DNA from: an uncultured Coriobacteriaceae bacterium
GTDB taxonomy: Bacteria; Actinomycetota; Coriobacteriia; Coriobacteriales; Atopobiaceae
Assembly (NCBI GenBank): GCA_902772085.1
Contig: CACXZL010000195.1
Location: 1 to 6,188 of the forward strand
Reading direction: 5' to 3'
Length of the DNA stretch: 6,188 nt
Below, piece after piece: positions 1 to 4,976 of the stretch. The position numbers were made by a program, and so were the translations under genes. Position 1 is the first letter of the stretch. Every line of letters begins with the position of its first letter. The notes under the pieces are model-generated. The model made no database searches. It saw only the letters and a list, made by a program, of their open reading frames with translations, and was not told the origin of the DNA.

Positions 1-310
1 TGCCGAACAGGTCGCGCGCCTCTTTGGGAATGACAACTTGCCCACGTTCGCCAACTCTCACGGTGCCGAACAGGTGCTTGCCGCGCGGCGGGGCGGCGAT
101 TCCCATTCCGCCGCCATCGAAGGATACCAACATGTCGAGCGTCGTCCCGAGCGTCTCGGCGAGCGCTGCTGCGTGTTCGAGATCGGGCGATGTCTCACCC
201 GATTCCCATTTCGCCACCGTCTGGCGCGACACGCCGACTGCTTCCGCCAGCTGCTCCTGCGTGCGCCCGGCGGCCATCCGTGTTGTCAGTATGTTGTCAG
301 CGATGCTCAT
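1..310 (-). CDS. XRE helix-turn-helix / AbrB fusion transcriptional regulator (3' end beyond window)
   Basis: This is a DNA-binding regulator that runs off the left edge; 103 residues are visible. Residues 5-62 form a Cro/C1-type helix-turn-helix, with recognisable segments TQEQLAEAVGVSRQTVAKWE (17-36) and an amphipathic LEHAAALAETLGTTLDML helix (44-61). After a Gly/Pro linker (67-78), a SpoVT/AbrB swapped-hairpin domain begins with GTVRVGERGQVVIPKEAR (82-99). The ATG at 310-308 has an AAAGGA ribosome site at 327-322, 11 nt upstream. It lies just downstream of a broken DUF4177 gene on the same strand, probably in one transcript. XRE regulators often repress their own promoter, so the inverted repeat at 572-588 is a candidate operator (inference). 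From memory, such fusions often sit next to ABC-transporter genes; none is visible here. The domain call is solid, but the regulon is unknown. Confidence 0.85.
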   Translation of the reverse strand, partial: MSIADNILTTRMAAGRTQEQLAEAVGVSRQTVAKWESGETSPDLEHAAALAETLGTTLDMLVSFDGGGMGIAAPPRGKHLFGTVRVGERGQVVIPKEARDLFG

Positions 311-326
311 GTTTGCGCCATTCCTT

Positions 327-552
327 TCATGAAGACAAGCGATCGATCCGTCTTGCCGCATGCCACGCCGCTTCTAAAACCAAGTCGAACTCAACGGTCT
401 TGCCTGCAGGCCCCTACTTGACGGGGGGACCATCCCACATATCGCGCTCCTGCGGTGGCTTTACGGTCGATGATTTCTCGATGACTTTCCCTGTCGGCGT
501 TCATCGCGCGGTTGTTCTTGTCGACCTGCACCCGTACGTACTCGTATTTCAT
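327..552 (-). pseudogene. DUF4177 family small protein, broken by a frameshift and an amber stop
   Basis: The ATG at 552-550 opens a frame reading MKYEYVRVQVDKNN, then SHREIID and ARYVGW, a pattern typical of DUF4177 proteins (function unknown). After Trp41 the frame runs through a run of six C (complement of 423-428) and stops early at 393-391, giving 53 residues. The family's C-terminal segment is still readable one frame over as GPAGKTVEFDLVLEAA, ending at TGA 329-327. That suggests a +1 change in the C run. A TAG at 416-414 also interrupts the restored frame, probably from CAG (Gln). Repaired length would be about 74 residues. Two independent lesions point to real decay more than to a single read error. 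There is no convincing SD before the start. The gene ends 16 nt before the XRE/AbrB gene and was probably cotranscribed with it. Confidence 0.6.
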
Positions 553-568
553 AGTACGTCATTTCATA

Positions 569-991
569 CTATTCATACTGTGTATGAAAGGGTACGACGT
601 CACGAACTGGCATACCACCAACTAAACCTGACAATATTGGCGAATCGTGTTGCAAATGGTTTCCATCGCACATGAGATACTCCGCACGGAATGACGTTAA
701 CTGTTGGTCGCCATATGCCCTGTTTGTGGCTACGTCGAACAGTTCTGGATGCTTTTTGAGCACATTGTCAAACAAAGCCCTAAAGTCGTTGGCGGATATG
801 TTGTAAGCAGAAATATCGATTGTGCTGTTGTCGCGCTTTACGATGGTGGAGAGGATGATCGCCTCCAACTCCTCAAGCGATGCGTCAGAATCGGCCTGCG
901 CACCCTGAAGTTTCCCTGCGAAGAGTTTGTGGAGACGCCCGGGACGGTGTACACTAGCACAGTTGCTGTATGAGGGGAGTGCTGTCTCCAA
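569..991 (-). pseudogene. Remnant resembling the N-terminal region of a secreted transglutaminase-like protein
   Basis: The open frame codes for 140 residues from a TTG at 991, but only the middle looks like real protein. Residues 37-107 (positions 883-671) read DASLEELEAIILSTIVKRD, then TIDISAYNISANDFRALF, VLKKHPELF and LTSFRAEYLM. From memory, this Asp-Ile-Ser / HPELF pattern resembles the region before the transglutaminase-like or Ig-like domains of large secreted proteins in Firmicutes and Coriobacteriia. The N-terminus has no signal peptide, ATG or SD. The last ~30 residues are featureless and run into the promoter repeats at 561-588. No Cys-His-Asp transglutaminase core is present. It is best read as a fragment truncated at both ends. 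The family assignment is tentative; an unrelated hypothetical gene cannot be excluded. Confidence 0.4.
572..588. promoter_or_regulatory. Candidate operator: TTCATAC-TGT-GTATGAA inverted repeat
   Basis: This is a perfect 7+7 bp inverted repeat around a 3-nt centre, lying 20 bp upstream of the DUF4177 start codon. Related direct copies occur nearby: ATTTCATA at 546-553 and 561-568, so TTCATA-type half sites recur at about 10-15 bp spacing. On the - strand the same block offers -10-like TATGAAT/TAGTAT sequences. The location and symmetry fit a binding site for the XRE/AbrB regulator encoded downstream. That link is inference and no binding data exist. Confidence 0.35.
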
Positions 992-1084
992 ATCAGCAAT
1001 GACTGACGGATGTGGTCCGCTGGGGAGGGGCGCAGGGTGCGCCTAGAGTTGCCGTCCCATGACCACCGAGTGTAAGGAAAGAGC
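992..1084. other. Junction between accessory DNA and the S10 operon; rpsJ absent
   Basis: These 93 nt separate the - strand remnant from rplC. They are GC-rich and hold no recognisable coding sequence. No trace of the C-terminus of S10, which normally ends just before rplC, can be read in any frame. The only functional element I can support is the rplC ribosome site AAGGAAAG at 1074-1081. No strong sigma-70 promoter or intrinsic terminator was seen, so the origin of the operon transcript is not explained by this sequence. Confidence 0.45.
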
Positions 1085-1667
1085 ATGGTCAGCACGATTC
1101 TTGGCCGCAAGATCGGGATGACGCAGGTATGGGATGACGACGACAACGTCGTCGCAGGTAAAGACCAAAGAGACCGACGGCTACGATGCCGTCCAGATCG
1201 GCTTTGGCGACATCAATCCGAAGAAGGTCAACAAGCCCATGACAGGCCACTTCGCAAAGGCAGACGTCGCGCCTATGAGGTATCTGCGCGAGGTTCGCGT
1301 AGAGGACGGCTCCGAGTACAAGCCTGGTGACCAGATTACCGTGGAAGCCTTCGCCGACGTAAAGGCGGTAGACGTTACCGGTACTTCTAAGGGCAAGGGC
1401 TTCCAGGGCACCATCAAGCGCTGGAACTTCAGCCGTGGTCCCATGACCCATGGTTCGCGCAACCAGCGCAAGCCGGGCTCCATCGGTCAGTGCGCATATC
1501 CCGCACGTGTCCGCAAGGGCCTGCACATGGCCGGTCACATGGGTGACGAGCGTGTGACGGTGAAGAACCTCAAGCTCGTACGCGTAGACACCGACCAGAA
1601 CCTCCTGCTCGTCAAGGGCGCGGTGCCTGGTGGCAGCAACGCCCTCGTCCAGGTCCGTATGGCCTAA
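1085..1667 (+). pseudogene. rplC: 50S ribosomal protein L3, frameshifted by an internal deletion as written
   Basis: L3 is a primary 23S rRNA-binding protein of the large subunit, with a loop reaching toward the peptidyl-transferase centre. The ATG at 1085 follows an AAGGAAAG site at 1074-1081 and encodes MVSTILGRKIGMTQVW, the usual L3 start, through DDDDNVV. The next conserved segment (family pattern about PVTVIEAGPCTVT) is missing, and homology resumes one frame over at QVKTKETDGYDAVQ from 1155. It then continues intact through the GKGFQGTIKRW, PMTHGSRNQRKPGSIGQ and MAGHMGDERVTV segments to TAA 1665-1667. From the family alignment about 38 nt are absent; adding them gives 206 residues, the normal L3 length. 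Read literally, translation from 1085 stops at 1330 after 81 residues. An out-of-frame ATG at 1134 could give a 177-residue N-truncated product. L3 is essential, so a sequence or assembly error is likely. The TAA overlaps the rplD SD. Confidence 0.9.
1136..1153 (+). repeat. Perfect hairpin at the rplC deletion junction
   Basis: GACGACG (1136-1142) and CGTCGTC (1147-1153) form a perfect 7-bp stem with an ACAA loop. The point where L3 homology breaks off falls immediately after the 3' arm, at 1153/1154. The hairpin encodes the Asp-rich DDDDNVV stretch. Stems like this can promote polymerase slippage or short-read dropout, so it is a plausible cause of the local deletion. That causal link is inference. 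Confidence 0.6.
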
Positions 1668-1678
1668 GGGAGGATAGA

Positions 1679-2305
1679 ATGTCCAAGATCGAAGTAAAGA
1701 ACATCGAGGGTCAAGCCGTTTCCGAGGCCGAGCTTTCCTCCGACGTGTTTGGCATCGAGCCAAACGTCCCCGTGATGCATCAGGTCGTCGTCGCCTACGA
1801 GTCCTGCCTGCGTCAGGGTACCCATTCCGTAAAGAACCGTCACGAGGTTTCCGGCGGTGGCCGCAAGCCCTATCGCCAGAAGGGCACCGGTCGTGCCCGT
1901 CAAGGTTCCATCCGTGCTGCGCAGTGGACTGGTGGCGGCGTAGTCTTTGGTCCTGTGCCTCGCAGCTACGCAAAGAAGGTAAACAACAAAATGGCAAAGC
2001 TCGCCATGCGCTCCGCGCTCTCCGGCAAGCTTGCTGACTCCGAGCTCGTGCTTCTTGACGAGCTGAAGATTGCAGAGCCTTCCACCAAGAAGGCTGTGGC
2101 CATCCTCAAGGCGCTCGACCTTACGGACAAGCGCGTCACCCTCGTGGTGGACGACGATGCCGTCACAGAGTACCTCTCGTTCCGCAACATCCCCAAGGTC
2201 GAGGTCTATGCTGCATCCGAGGCCCATACCCGCTGCCTCATCGACAACGCCGCTCTGGTCATGACCGTCGACGTGGCAAAGAAGTTTGAGGAGGCGCTGG
2301 CATAA
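1679..2305 (+). CDS. rplD: 50S ribosomal protein L4
   Basis: L4 binds domain I of 23S rRNA; its long loop lines the nascent-peptide exit tunnel together with L22. The 208-residue product is full length (E. coli 201). The globular N-terminus contains VMHQVVVAYESCLRQGTHS (32-50). It is followed by the basic extended loop with GGGRKPYRQKGTGRARQGS (59-77) and the GGVVFGPVPRSYAKKVNKK-like segment, here KKVNNKMAKLAMRSALSGKL. A Rossmann-like C-terminal half ends in VAKKFEEALA. The start is fixed by AAGGGAGGA at 1666-1674. The stop TAA (2303-2305) overlaps the rplW ATG by one base, implying translational coupling. In E. coli L4 autoregulates this operon, but the usual leader upstream of rpsJ is not in this window. 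Nothing appears abnormal. Confidence 0.98.
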   Translation: MSKIEVKNIEGQAVSEAELSSDVFGIEPNVPVMHQVVVAYESCLRQGTHSVKNRHEVSGGGRKPYRQKGTGRARQGSIRAAQWTGGGVVFGPVPRSYAKKVNNKMAKLAMRSALSGKLADSELVLLDELKIAEPSTKKAVAILKALDLTDKRVTLVVDDDAVTEYLSFRNIPKVEVYAASEAHTRCLIDNAALVMTVDVAKKFEEALA

Positions 2306-2610
2306 TGAACTCCCCGTATGAAGTCATCATTCGCCCGGTCGTCACTGAGCGTTCCTTCGACCTCATGGAGCAGGGCAAGTACACCTTCGAGGTGGCTCGC
2401 CAGGCGCCAAAGGAGGAGATTCGCGATGCCGTGCAGAAGCTCTTTGGCGTGCACGTCGTCAAGGTAAACACCGTCAACGTCAAGCCGAAAAACAAGCGCG
2501 TGCGCTATGTGACCGGCAAGACTCGTCGTTGGAAGAAGGCCATCGTCACCGTCGCAGCTGGCGAGACGATTGAGATCTTCGCAAACAACGAGGTAAACAT
2601 CGTCGAGTAA
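2305..2610 (+). CDS. rplW: 50S ribosomal protein L23
   Basis: L23 sits at the exit of the polypeptide tunnel on the large subunit, where it docks trigger factor and SRP. The 101-residue product is normal in length. It shows the family start IIRPVVTERSFDLME (9-23), the YTFEVARQAPKEEIRDAVQKLF helix-strand region split across residues 26-47, then VHVVKVNTVNVKPKNKRVR and the terminal strand after TGKTRRWKKAIVTV. Its ATG overlaps the rplD stop (TAATG), with GAGGAGG at 2288-2294 ten nt upstream. Unlike the other gene pairs in this operon, it is followed by a 144-nt spacer before rplB. Confidence 0.98.
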   Translation: MNSPYEVIIRPVVTERSFDLMEQGKYTFEVARQAPKEEIRDAVQKLFGVHVVKVNTVNVKPKNKRVRYVTGKTRRWKKAIVTVAAGETIEIFANNEVNIVE

Positions 2611-2614
2611 GGTT

Positions 2615-2755
2615 ATGGCGCAGCCCAAAGGGGTTGCGTCTACCGCGCATATAGATACGCGCGGTGCCGTGGTAAATCCGGTGTCGTTTCGCCGAGGCGA
2701 GAGCCTCAAATCCCTTGAGCGAAGCGGCCAGCGGAGAAAGAAAGGGAAACTGTAA
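2615..2755 (+). CDS. Possible 46-residue basic small protein between rplW and rplB (uncertain)
   Basis: An uninterrupted frame begins with ATG 2615, four nt after the rplW stop. It fills the spacer and ends at TAA 2753-2755, whose last base is the first base of the rplB ATG. That is the same TAATG arrangement as rplD/rplW and rpsC/rplP. The product starts MAQPKGVASTAH and ends SGQRRKKGKL, with 11 Lys/Arg against 3 Asp/Glu, so it is strongly basic like a ribosomal protein. I do not recognise it. Against coding: the SD is poor (TAAGG only 2 nt before the ATG). Codons such as ATA, AGA, CGA, GGG and AAA are unlike the highly biased neighbours. Two hairpins also lie in the same DNA, suggesting an RNA role instead. 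A chance open frame of this length in GC-rich DNA is quite possible. Confidence 0.25.
   Translation: MAQPKGVASTAHIDTRGAVVNPVSFRRGESLKSLERSGQRRKKGKL
2617..2640 (+). promoter_or_regulatory. Stem-loop just downstream of rplW
   Basis: The arms 2617-2626 and 2631-2640 pair over 10 positions around an AAAG loop, with eight Watson-Crick pairs and two G-U wobbles; the core is CGCAGCCC with GGGTTGCG. No T-run follows, so it is not a standard intrinsic terminator. It could be a transcript-stabilising or regulatory hairpin in the rplW-rplB spacer, or a partial attenuator. Its function is unknown. Confidence 0.45.
2642..2665 (+). promoter_or_regulatory. Second stem-loop in the rplW-rplB spacer
   Basis: ACCGCGC (2642-2648) and GCGCGGT (2659-2665) make a perfect 7-bp GC-rich stem with a 10-nt AT-rich loop. 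It stacks one base after the preceding hairpin. A weaker GAGGC-GAGA-GCCTC hairpin with a GNRA-type loop follows at 2694-2707. It competes with CTCAA/TTGAG pairing at 2705-2719, a possible structural switch before the rplB SD. No T-run is present. The structure is seen directly; a regulatory role is inference. Confidence 0.4.
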
Positions 2756-3591
2756 TGGCAGTAAAGCACCTCAAGCCTACGAGCGCAGGGCGCCGCTTCC
2801 AGACGATTTCGGATTTTGCCGAGATTACGACGGATAAGCCCGAGAAGTCGCTTCTCGAGCCCCTGCCCAAGAAGGCTGGTCGAAACAACAACGGCCGCAT
2901 AACCACCCGTCATCAGGGCGGTGGCCACAAGCGCAAGTATCGTGTCATCGATTTCAAGCGTCGGCACGACGATGTGCCAGCTAAGGTCGCGACCATCGAG
3001 TACGATCCAAACCGTTCCGCACGTATCGCCCTTCTTCACTATGTGGATGGCAAGAAGGCCTACATCTTGGCTCCGCAGGGCCTCAAGGTGGGGGACACCG
3101 TCATCTCCGGTGCCAAGGGAGTAGACATCAAGCCTGGCAACGCCATGCCCTTGTCTGAGATTCCGGTAGGCACCCTCGTGCACGCCGTCGAGTTCCAGCC
3201 CGGCAAAGGCGCCGCAATGGCACGTTCGGCAGGCACCTCCGTGCAGCTCATGGGCAAGGACAACGGCTATGCCGTGCTCCGCATGCCCTCCTCCGAGCTT
3301 CGTCGCGTGTTGCTGACTTGCCGTGCGACCATCGGCGTCGTAGGCAACGCCGACCACTCAAACATCGTTATTGGCAAGGCTGGTCGTCAGCGCTGGCTGG
3401 GCGTACGTCCCACCGTTCGTGGTACGGTCATGAACCCTGTGGATCACCCGCATGGTGGTGGCGAGGGCAAGAACCACACGTCTGGTCGTCCGTCCGTCAC
3501 TCCTTGGGGCAAGCCTACGAAGGGTTACAAGACTCGCGACCCCAAGAAGGGCAGCAACCGCCTCATCATTCGTCGTCGCAAGACGAAGTAG
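2755..3591 (+). CDS. rplB: 50S ribosomal protein L2
   Basis: L2 is a core 23S rRNA-binding protein needed for subunit joining and peptidyl-transferase activity. The product has 278 residues, the usual length. It begins MAVKHLKPTSAGRRFQTISD and carries GRNNNGRITTRHQGGGHKRK near 42-61, the OB-fold region IEYDPNRSARIALLHY, and the SH3-like domain with GTSVQLMGKDNGYAVLRMPS. The conserved C-terminal loop DHPHGGGEG has its first His at residue 231, equivalent to the functionally important His region of E. coli L2. The end is basic (LIIRRRKTK). The ATG at 2755 has GAAAGGGAAA upstream. The long structured spacer before it could influence its translation. Otherwise it is ordinary and intact. Confidence 0.98.
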   Translation: MAVKHLKPTSAGRRFQTISDFAEITTDKPEKSLLEPLPKKAGRNNNGRITTRHQGGGHKRKYRVIDFKRRHDDVPAKVATIEYDPNRSARIALLHYVDGKKAYILAPQGLKVGDTVISGAKGVDIKPGNAMPLSEIPVGTLVHAVEFQPGKGAAMARSAGTSVQLMGKDNGYAVLRMPSSELRRVLLTCRATIGVVGNADHSNIVIGKAGRQRWLGVRPTVRGTVMNPVDHPHGGGEGKNHTSGRPSVTPWGKPTKGYKTRDPKKGSNRLIIRRRKTK

Positions 3592-3611
3592 TAGGAACAC
3601 GAGTAGTAGGA
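3587..3611 (+). repeat. Tandem AGTAGTAGGA repeat carrying two ribosome-site copies
   Basis: AGTAGTAGGA occurs at 3587-3596 (overlapping the rplB stop) and again at 3602-3611, a 15-bp step. Only the second copy, AGGAGA at 3608-3613, is spaced correctly (8 nt) for the rpsS ATG at 3622. The pattern looks like a small tandem duplication that lengthened the rplB-rpsS gap to 30 nt. Confidence 0.5.
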
Positions 3612-3621
3612 GATAGCAAGT

Positions 3622-3882
3622 ATGAGCAGAAGTCTCAAGAAAGGCCCGTTTGTGGAGACTCGCCTCCTCACGCGTGTGATTGCGCAAAACGAGGCGGGTA
3701 CCAAGGATGTCATCAAGACCTGGTCGCGTGCGTCTACCATCTTCCCCGAGATTGTCGGTCACACGATCGCTGTGCACGACGGTCGCAAGCACGTGCCTGT
3801 GTACGTCACGGAGTCCATGGTTGGCCACAAGCTGGGCGAGTTCGCCCCTACGCGTACGTTCCGCGGCCACAAGGTCAAGTAG
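3622..3882 (+). CDS. rpsS: 30S ribosomal protein S19
   Basis: S19 binds 16S rRNA in the head of the small subunit, pairs with S13, and faces the A-site finger. The 86-residue product starts MSRSLKKGPFVETRLL and contains TWSRASTIFPEIVGHTIAVH, the HVPVYVTESMVGHKLGEF segment and APTRTFRGH, all diagnostic. The C-terminal tail after FRGH is only KVK, a few residues shorter than E. coli S19 (92), within family variation. The start is set by AGGAGA at 3608-3613. The rplB-rpsS gap is 30 nt and the gap to rplV is 15 nt. Confidence 0.97.
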   Translation: MSRSLKKGPFVETRLLTRVIAQNEAGTKDVIKTWSRASTIFPEIVGHTIAVHDGRKHVPVYVTESMVGHKLGEFAPTRTFRGHKVK

Positions 3883-3897
3883 GGGGGAGTAAGCTAA

Positions 3898-4260
3898 ATG
3901 GCACAGAGAATCAAAGAAAACGAGGTACGCGCTACCGCCAAGTATGTGCGCGTTGCTCCTCGTAAGGCTCGTCTGGTGGTTGACCAGATTCGCAACAAGT
4001 CCGTTGAGAAGGCGCGTGAGCTCCTGCAGTTCAACAACCGCGCTGCTGCTGAGCCTGTGGCCAAGGTCCTGAACTCAGCTGTGGCAAATGCGGAAAACAA
4101 CCGCGGTATGCGCGGAAGCGACCTCGTGGTGGCCGCCGCCTACGTGGACGAGGGACCCACCATCAAGAGGTTCCGTCCTCGCGCCAAGGGCTCTGCATCG
4201 CGCATCAACAAGCGCACGAGCCACATCACCGTAGTCGTCGCACCCAGGAAGGAGGCGTAA
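3898..4260 (+). CDS. rplV: 50S ribosomal protein L22
   Basis: L22 contacts all 23S rRNA domains; its long beta-hairpin reaches the exit tunnel opposite L4, the region altered in some macrolide-resistant mutants. The 120-residue product has the N-terminal ATAKYVRVAPRKARLVVDQI motif (12-31). It is followed by the AAAEPVAKVLNSAVANAENN helix and the tunnel hairpin IKRFRPRAKGSASRINKRTS near 89-108, then the closing strand HITVVVAPRKEA. No resistance-type change can be judged from sequence alone. The upstream purine block GGGGGGAG (3882-3889) is an unusually G-rich SD that begins within the rpsS stop codon. AAGGAGG at 4249-4255, inside the gene's end, serves rpsC. Confidence 0.98.
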   Translation: MAQRIKENEVRATAKYVRVAPRKARLVVDQIRNKSVEKARELLQFNNRAAAEPVAKVLNSAVANAENNRGMRGSDLVVAAAYVDEGPTIKRFRPRAKGSASRINKRTSHITVVVAPRKEA

Positions 4261-4265
4261 AGAAA

Positions 4266-4976
4266 ATGGGACAGAAAGTACATCCCACTGGCTTCCGTCT
4301 GGGTACTACCGAGCAGTGGCGTTCCCGTTGGTACGCCGATAAGGACTATGCCGAGACCCTCGGCAACGACCTCGCCATTCGTAAGTTCCTCGAAAAGCGC
4401 CTCGCGCGCGCTGCACTGTCTCGCGTCGACATCGAGCGTGCTGGCGACAAGGTACAGGTGACCATCTATACCGGCCGCCCTGGCATTGTCATTGGCAAGA
4501 AGGGCGCAGAGATCGATGCGCTCCGCAAGGATCTTGAGCGGGTTGCGAAGGTCGGCTCCGGTATGGTGAAGGTCGACGTCATCGAGGTCAAGCGTCCCGA
4601 GCTGGATGCAAATCTCGTTGCTCAGTCCATTGCCGAGCAGCTCGAGGGCCGCGTCGCCTTCCGTCGCGCCATGCGCAAGGCAGTACAGACCGCTCGCAAG
4701 TCTGGAGCCAAGGGCATCCGTATTCAGTGCTCCGGTCGTCTGAACGGCGCTGAGATGGGCCGTCGCGAATGGTATCGTGAGGGTCGCGTGCCGCTGCACA
4801 CCCTGCGTGCGGTGATCGGCTATGGTGAGGCCACCGCTCGCACTACCATGGGCGCCTGTGGCGTCAAGGTATGGATTTACCTCGGCGAGAAGATGAAGGG
4901 CCAGCCCGCGCCTACCCCGGCGCTCGAAGGTGGCGCTCAGCGTCCTCGTCGTCACAACGATAGGAGGGGACGCTAA
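4266..4976 (+). CDS. rpsC: 30S ribosomal protein S3
   Basis: S3 sits at the mRNA entry channel of the 30S subunit and takes part in the ribosomal helicase. The product has 236 residues, in the normal range. MGQKVHPTGFRLG opens the protein. A KH domain carries GIVIGKKG at 73-80, and the entry-channel segment AFRRAMRK spans 131-138, with Arg133/134/137 matching E. coli Arg131/132/Lys135. GRLNGAEMGRREWYREGRVP spans 157-176, followed by GVKVWIYLGEK. The C-terminal tail (211-236) is basic and low in complexity. One oddity is that the usual Ile-Asp-Tyr after HTLRA reads Ile-Gly-Tyr here (Gly185), with Val183 before it. The start follows AAGGAGG (4249-4255), and the stop overlaps the rplP ATG (TAATG). 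Confidence 0.97.
   Translation: MGQKVHPTGFRLGTTEQWRSRWYADKDYAETLGNDLAIRKFLEKRLARAALSRVDIERAGDKVQVTIYTGRPGIVIGKKGAEIDALRKDLERVAKVGSGMVKVDVIEVKRPELDANLVAQSIAEQLEGRVAFRRAMRKAVQTARKSGAKGIRIQCSGRLNGAEMGRREWYREGRVPLHTLRAVIGYGEATARTTMGACGVKVWIYLGEKMKGQPAPTPALEGGAQRPRRHNDRRGR

Noticed and set aside
24..675. Forward-strand open frames in the first 700 nt
   Set aside because: They lie antisense to the XRE/AbrB and DUF4177 genes, show no protein-like patterns and lack ribosome sites.
927..955. Possible sigma-70 promoter for rplC (TTGTGG, 17-nt spacer, TACACT)
   Set aside because: Both boxes match the consensus weakly, and it lies inside the antisense remnant 130 nt upstream of rplC. It is too weak to call for a highly expressed operon.
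1136..1160. Programmed frameshifting in rplC or rpsQ
   Set aside because: In both genes conserved residues are absent at the break as well as the frame being shifted. Recoding alone would not restore a normal protein, and no classical slippery site plus stimulator is evident.
1089..1997. Long reverse-strand open frame across rplC and rplD
   Set aside because: It is a shadow of strongly coding GC-rich DNA, with low-complexity Arg/Leu-rich translation, no SD, and overlap with recognisable ribosomal genes. The same holds for the reverse frames at 2206-3357, 3358-3870 and 4140-4985.
2617..2640. Intrinsic terminator after rplW
   Set aside because: The hairpin is good but no T-run follows, and a terminator here would cut off the rest of an essential operon.
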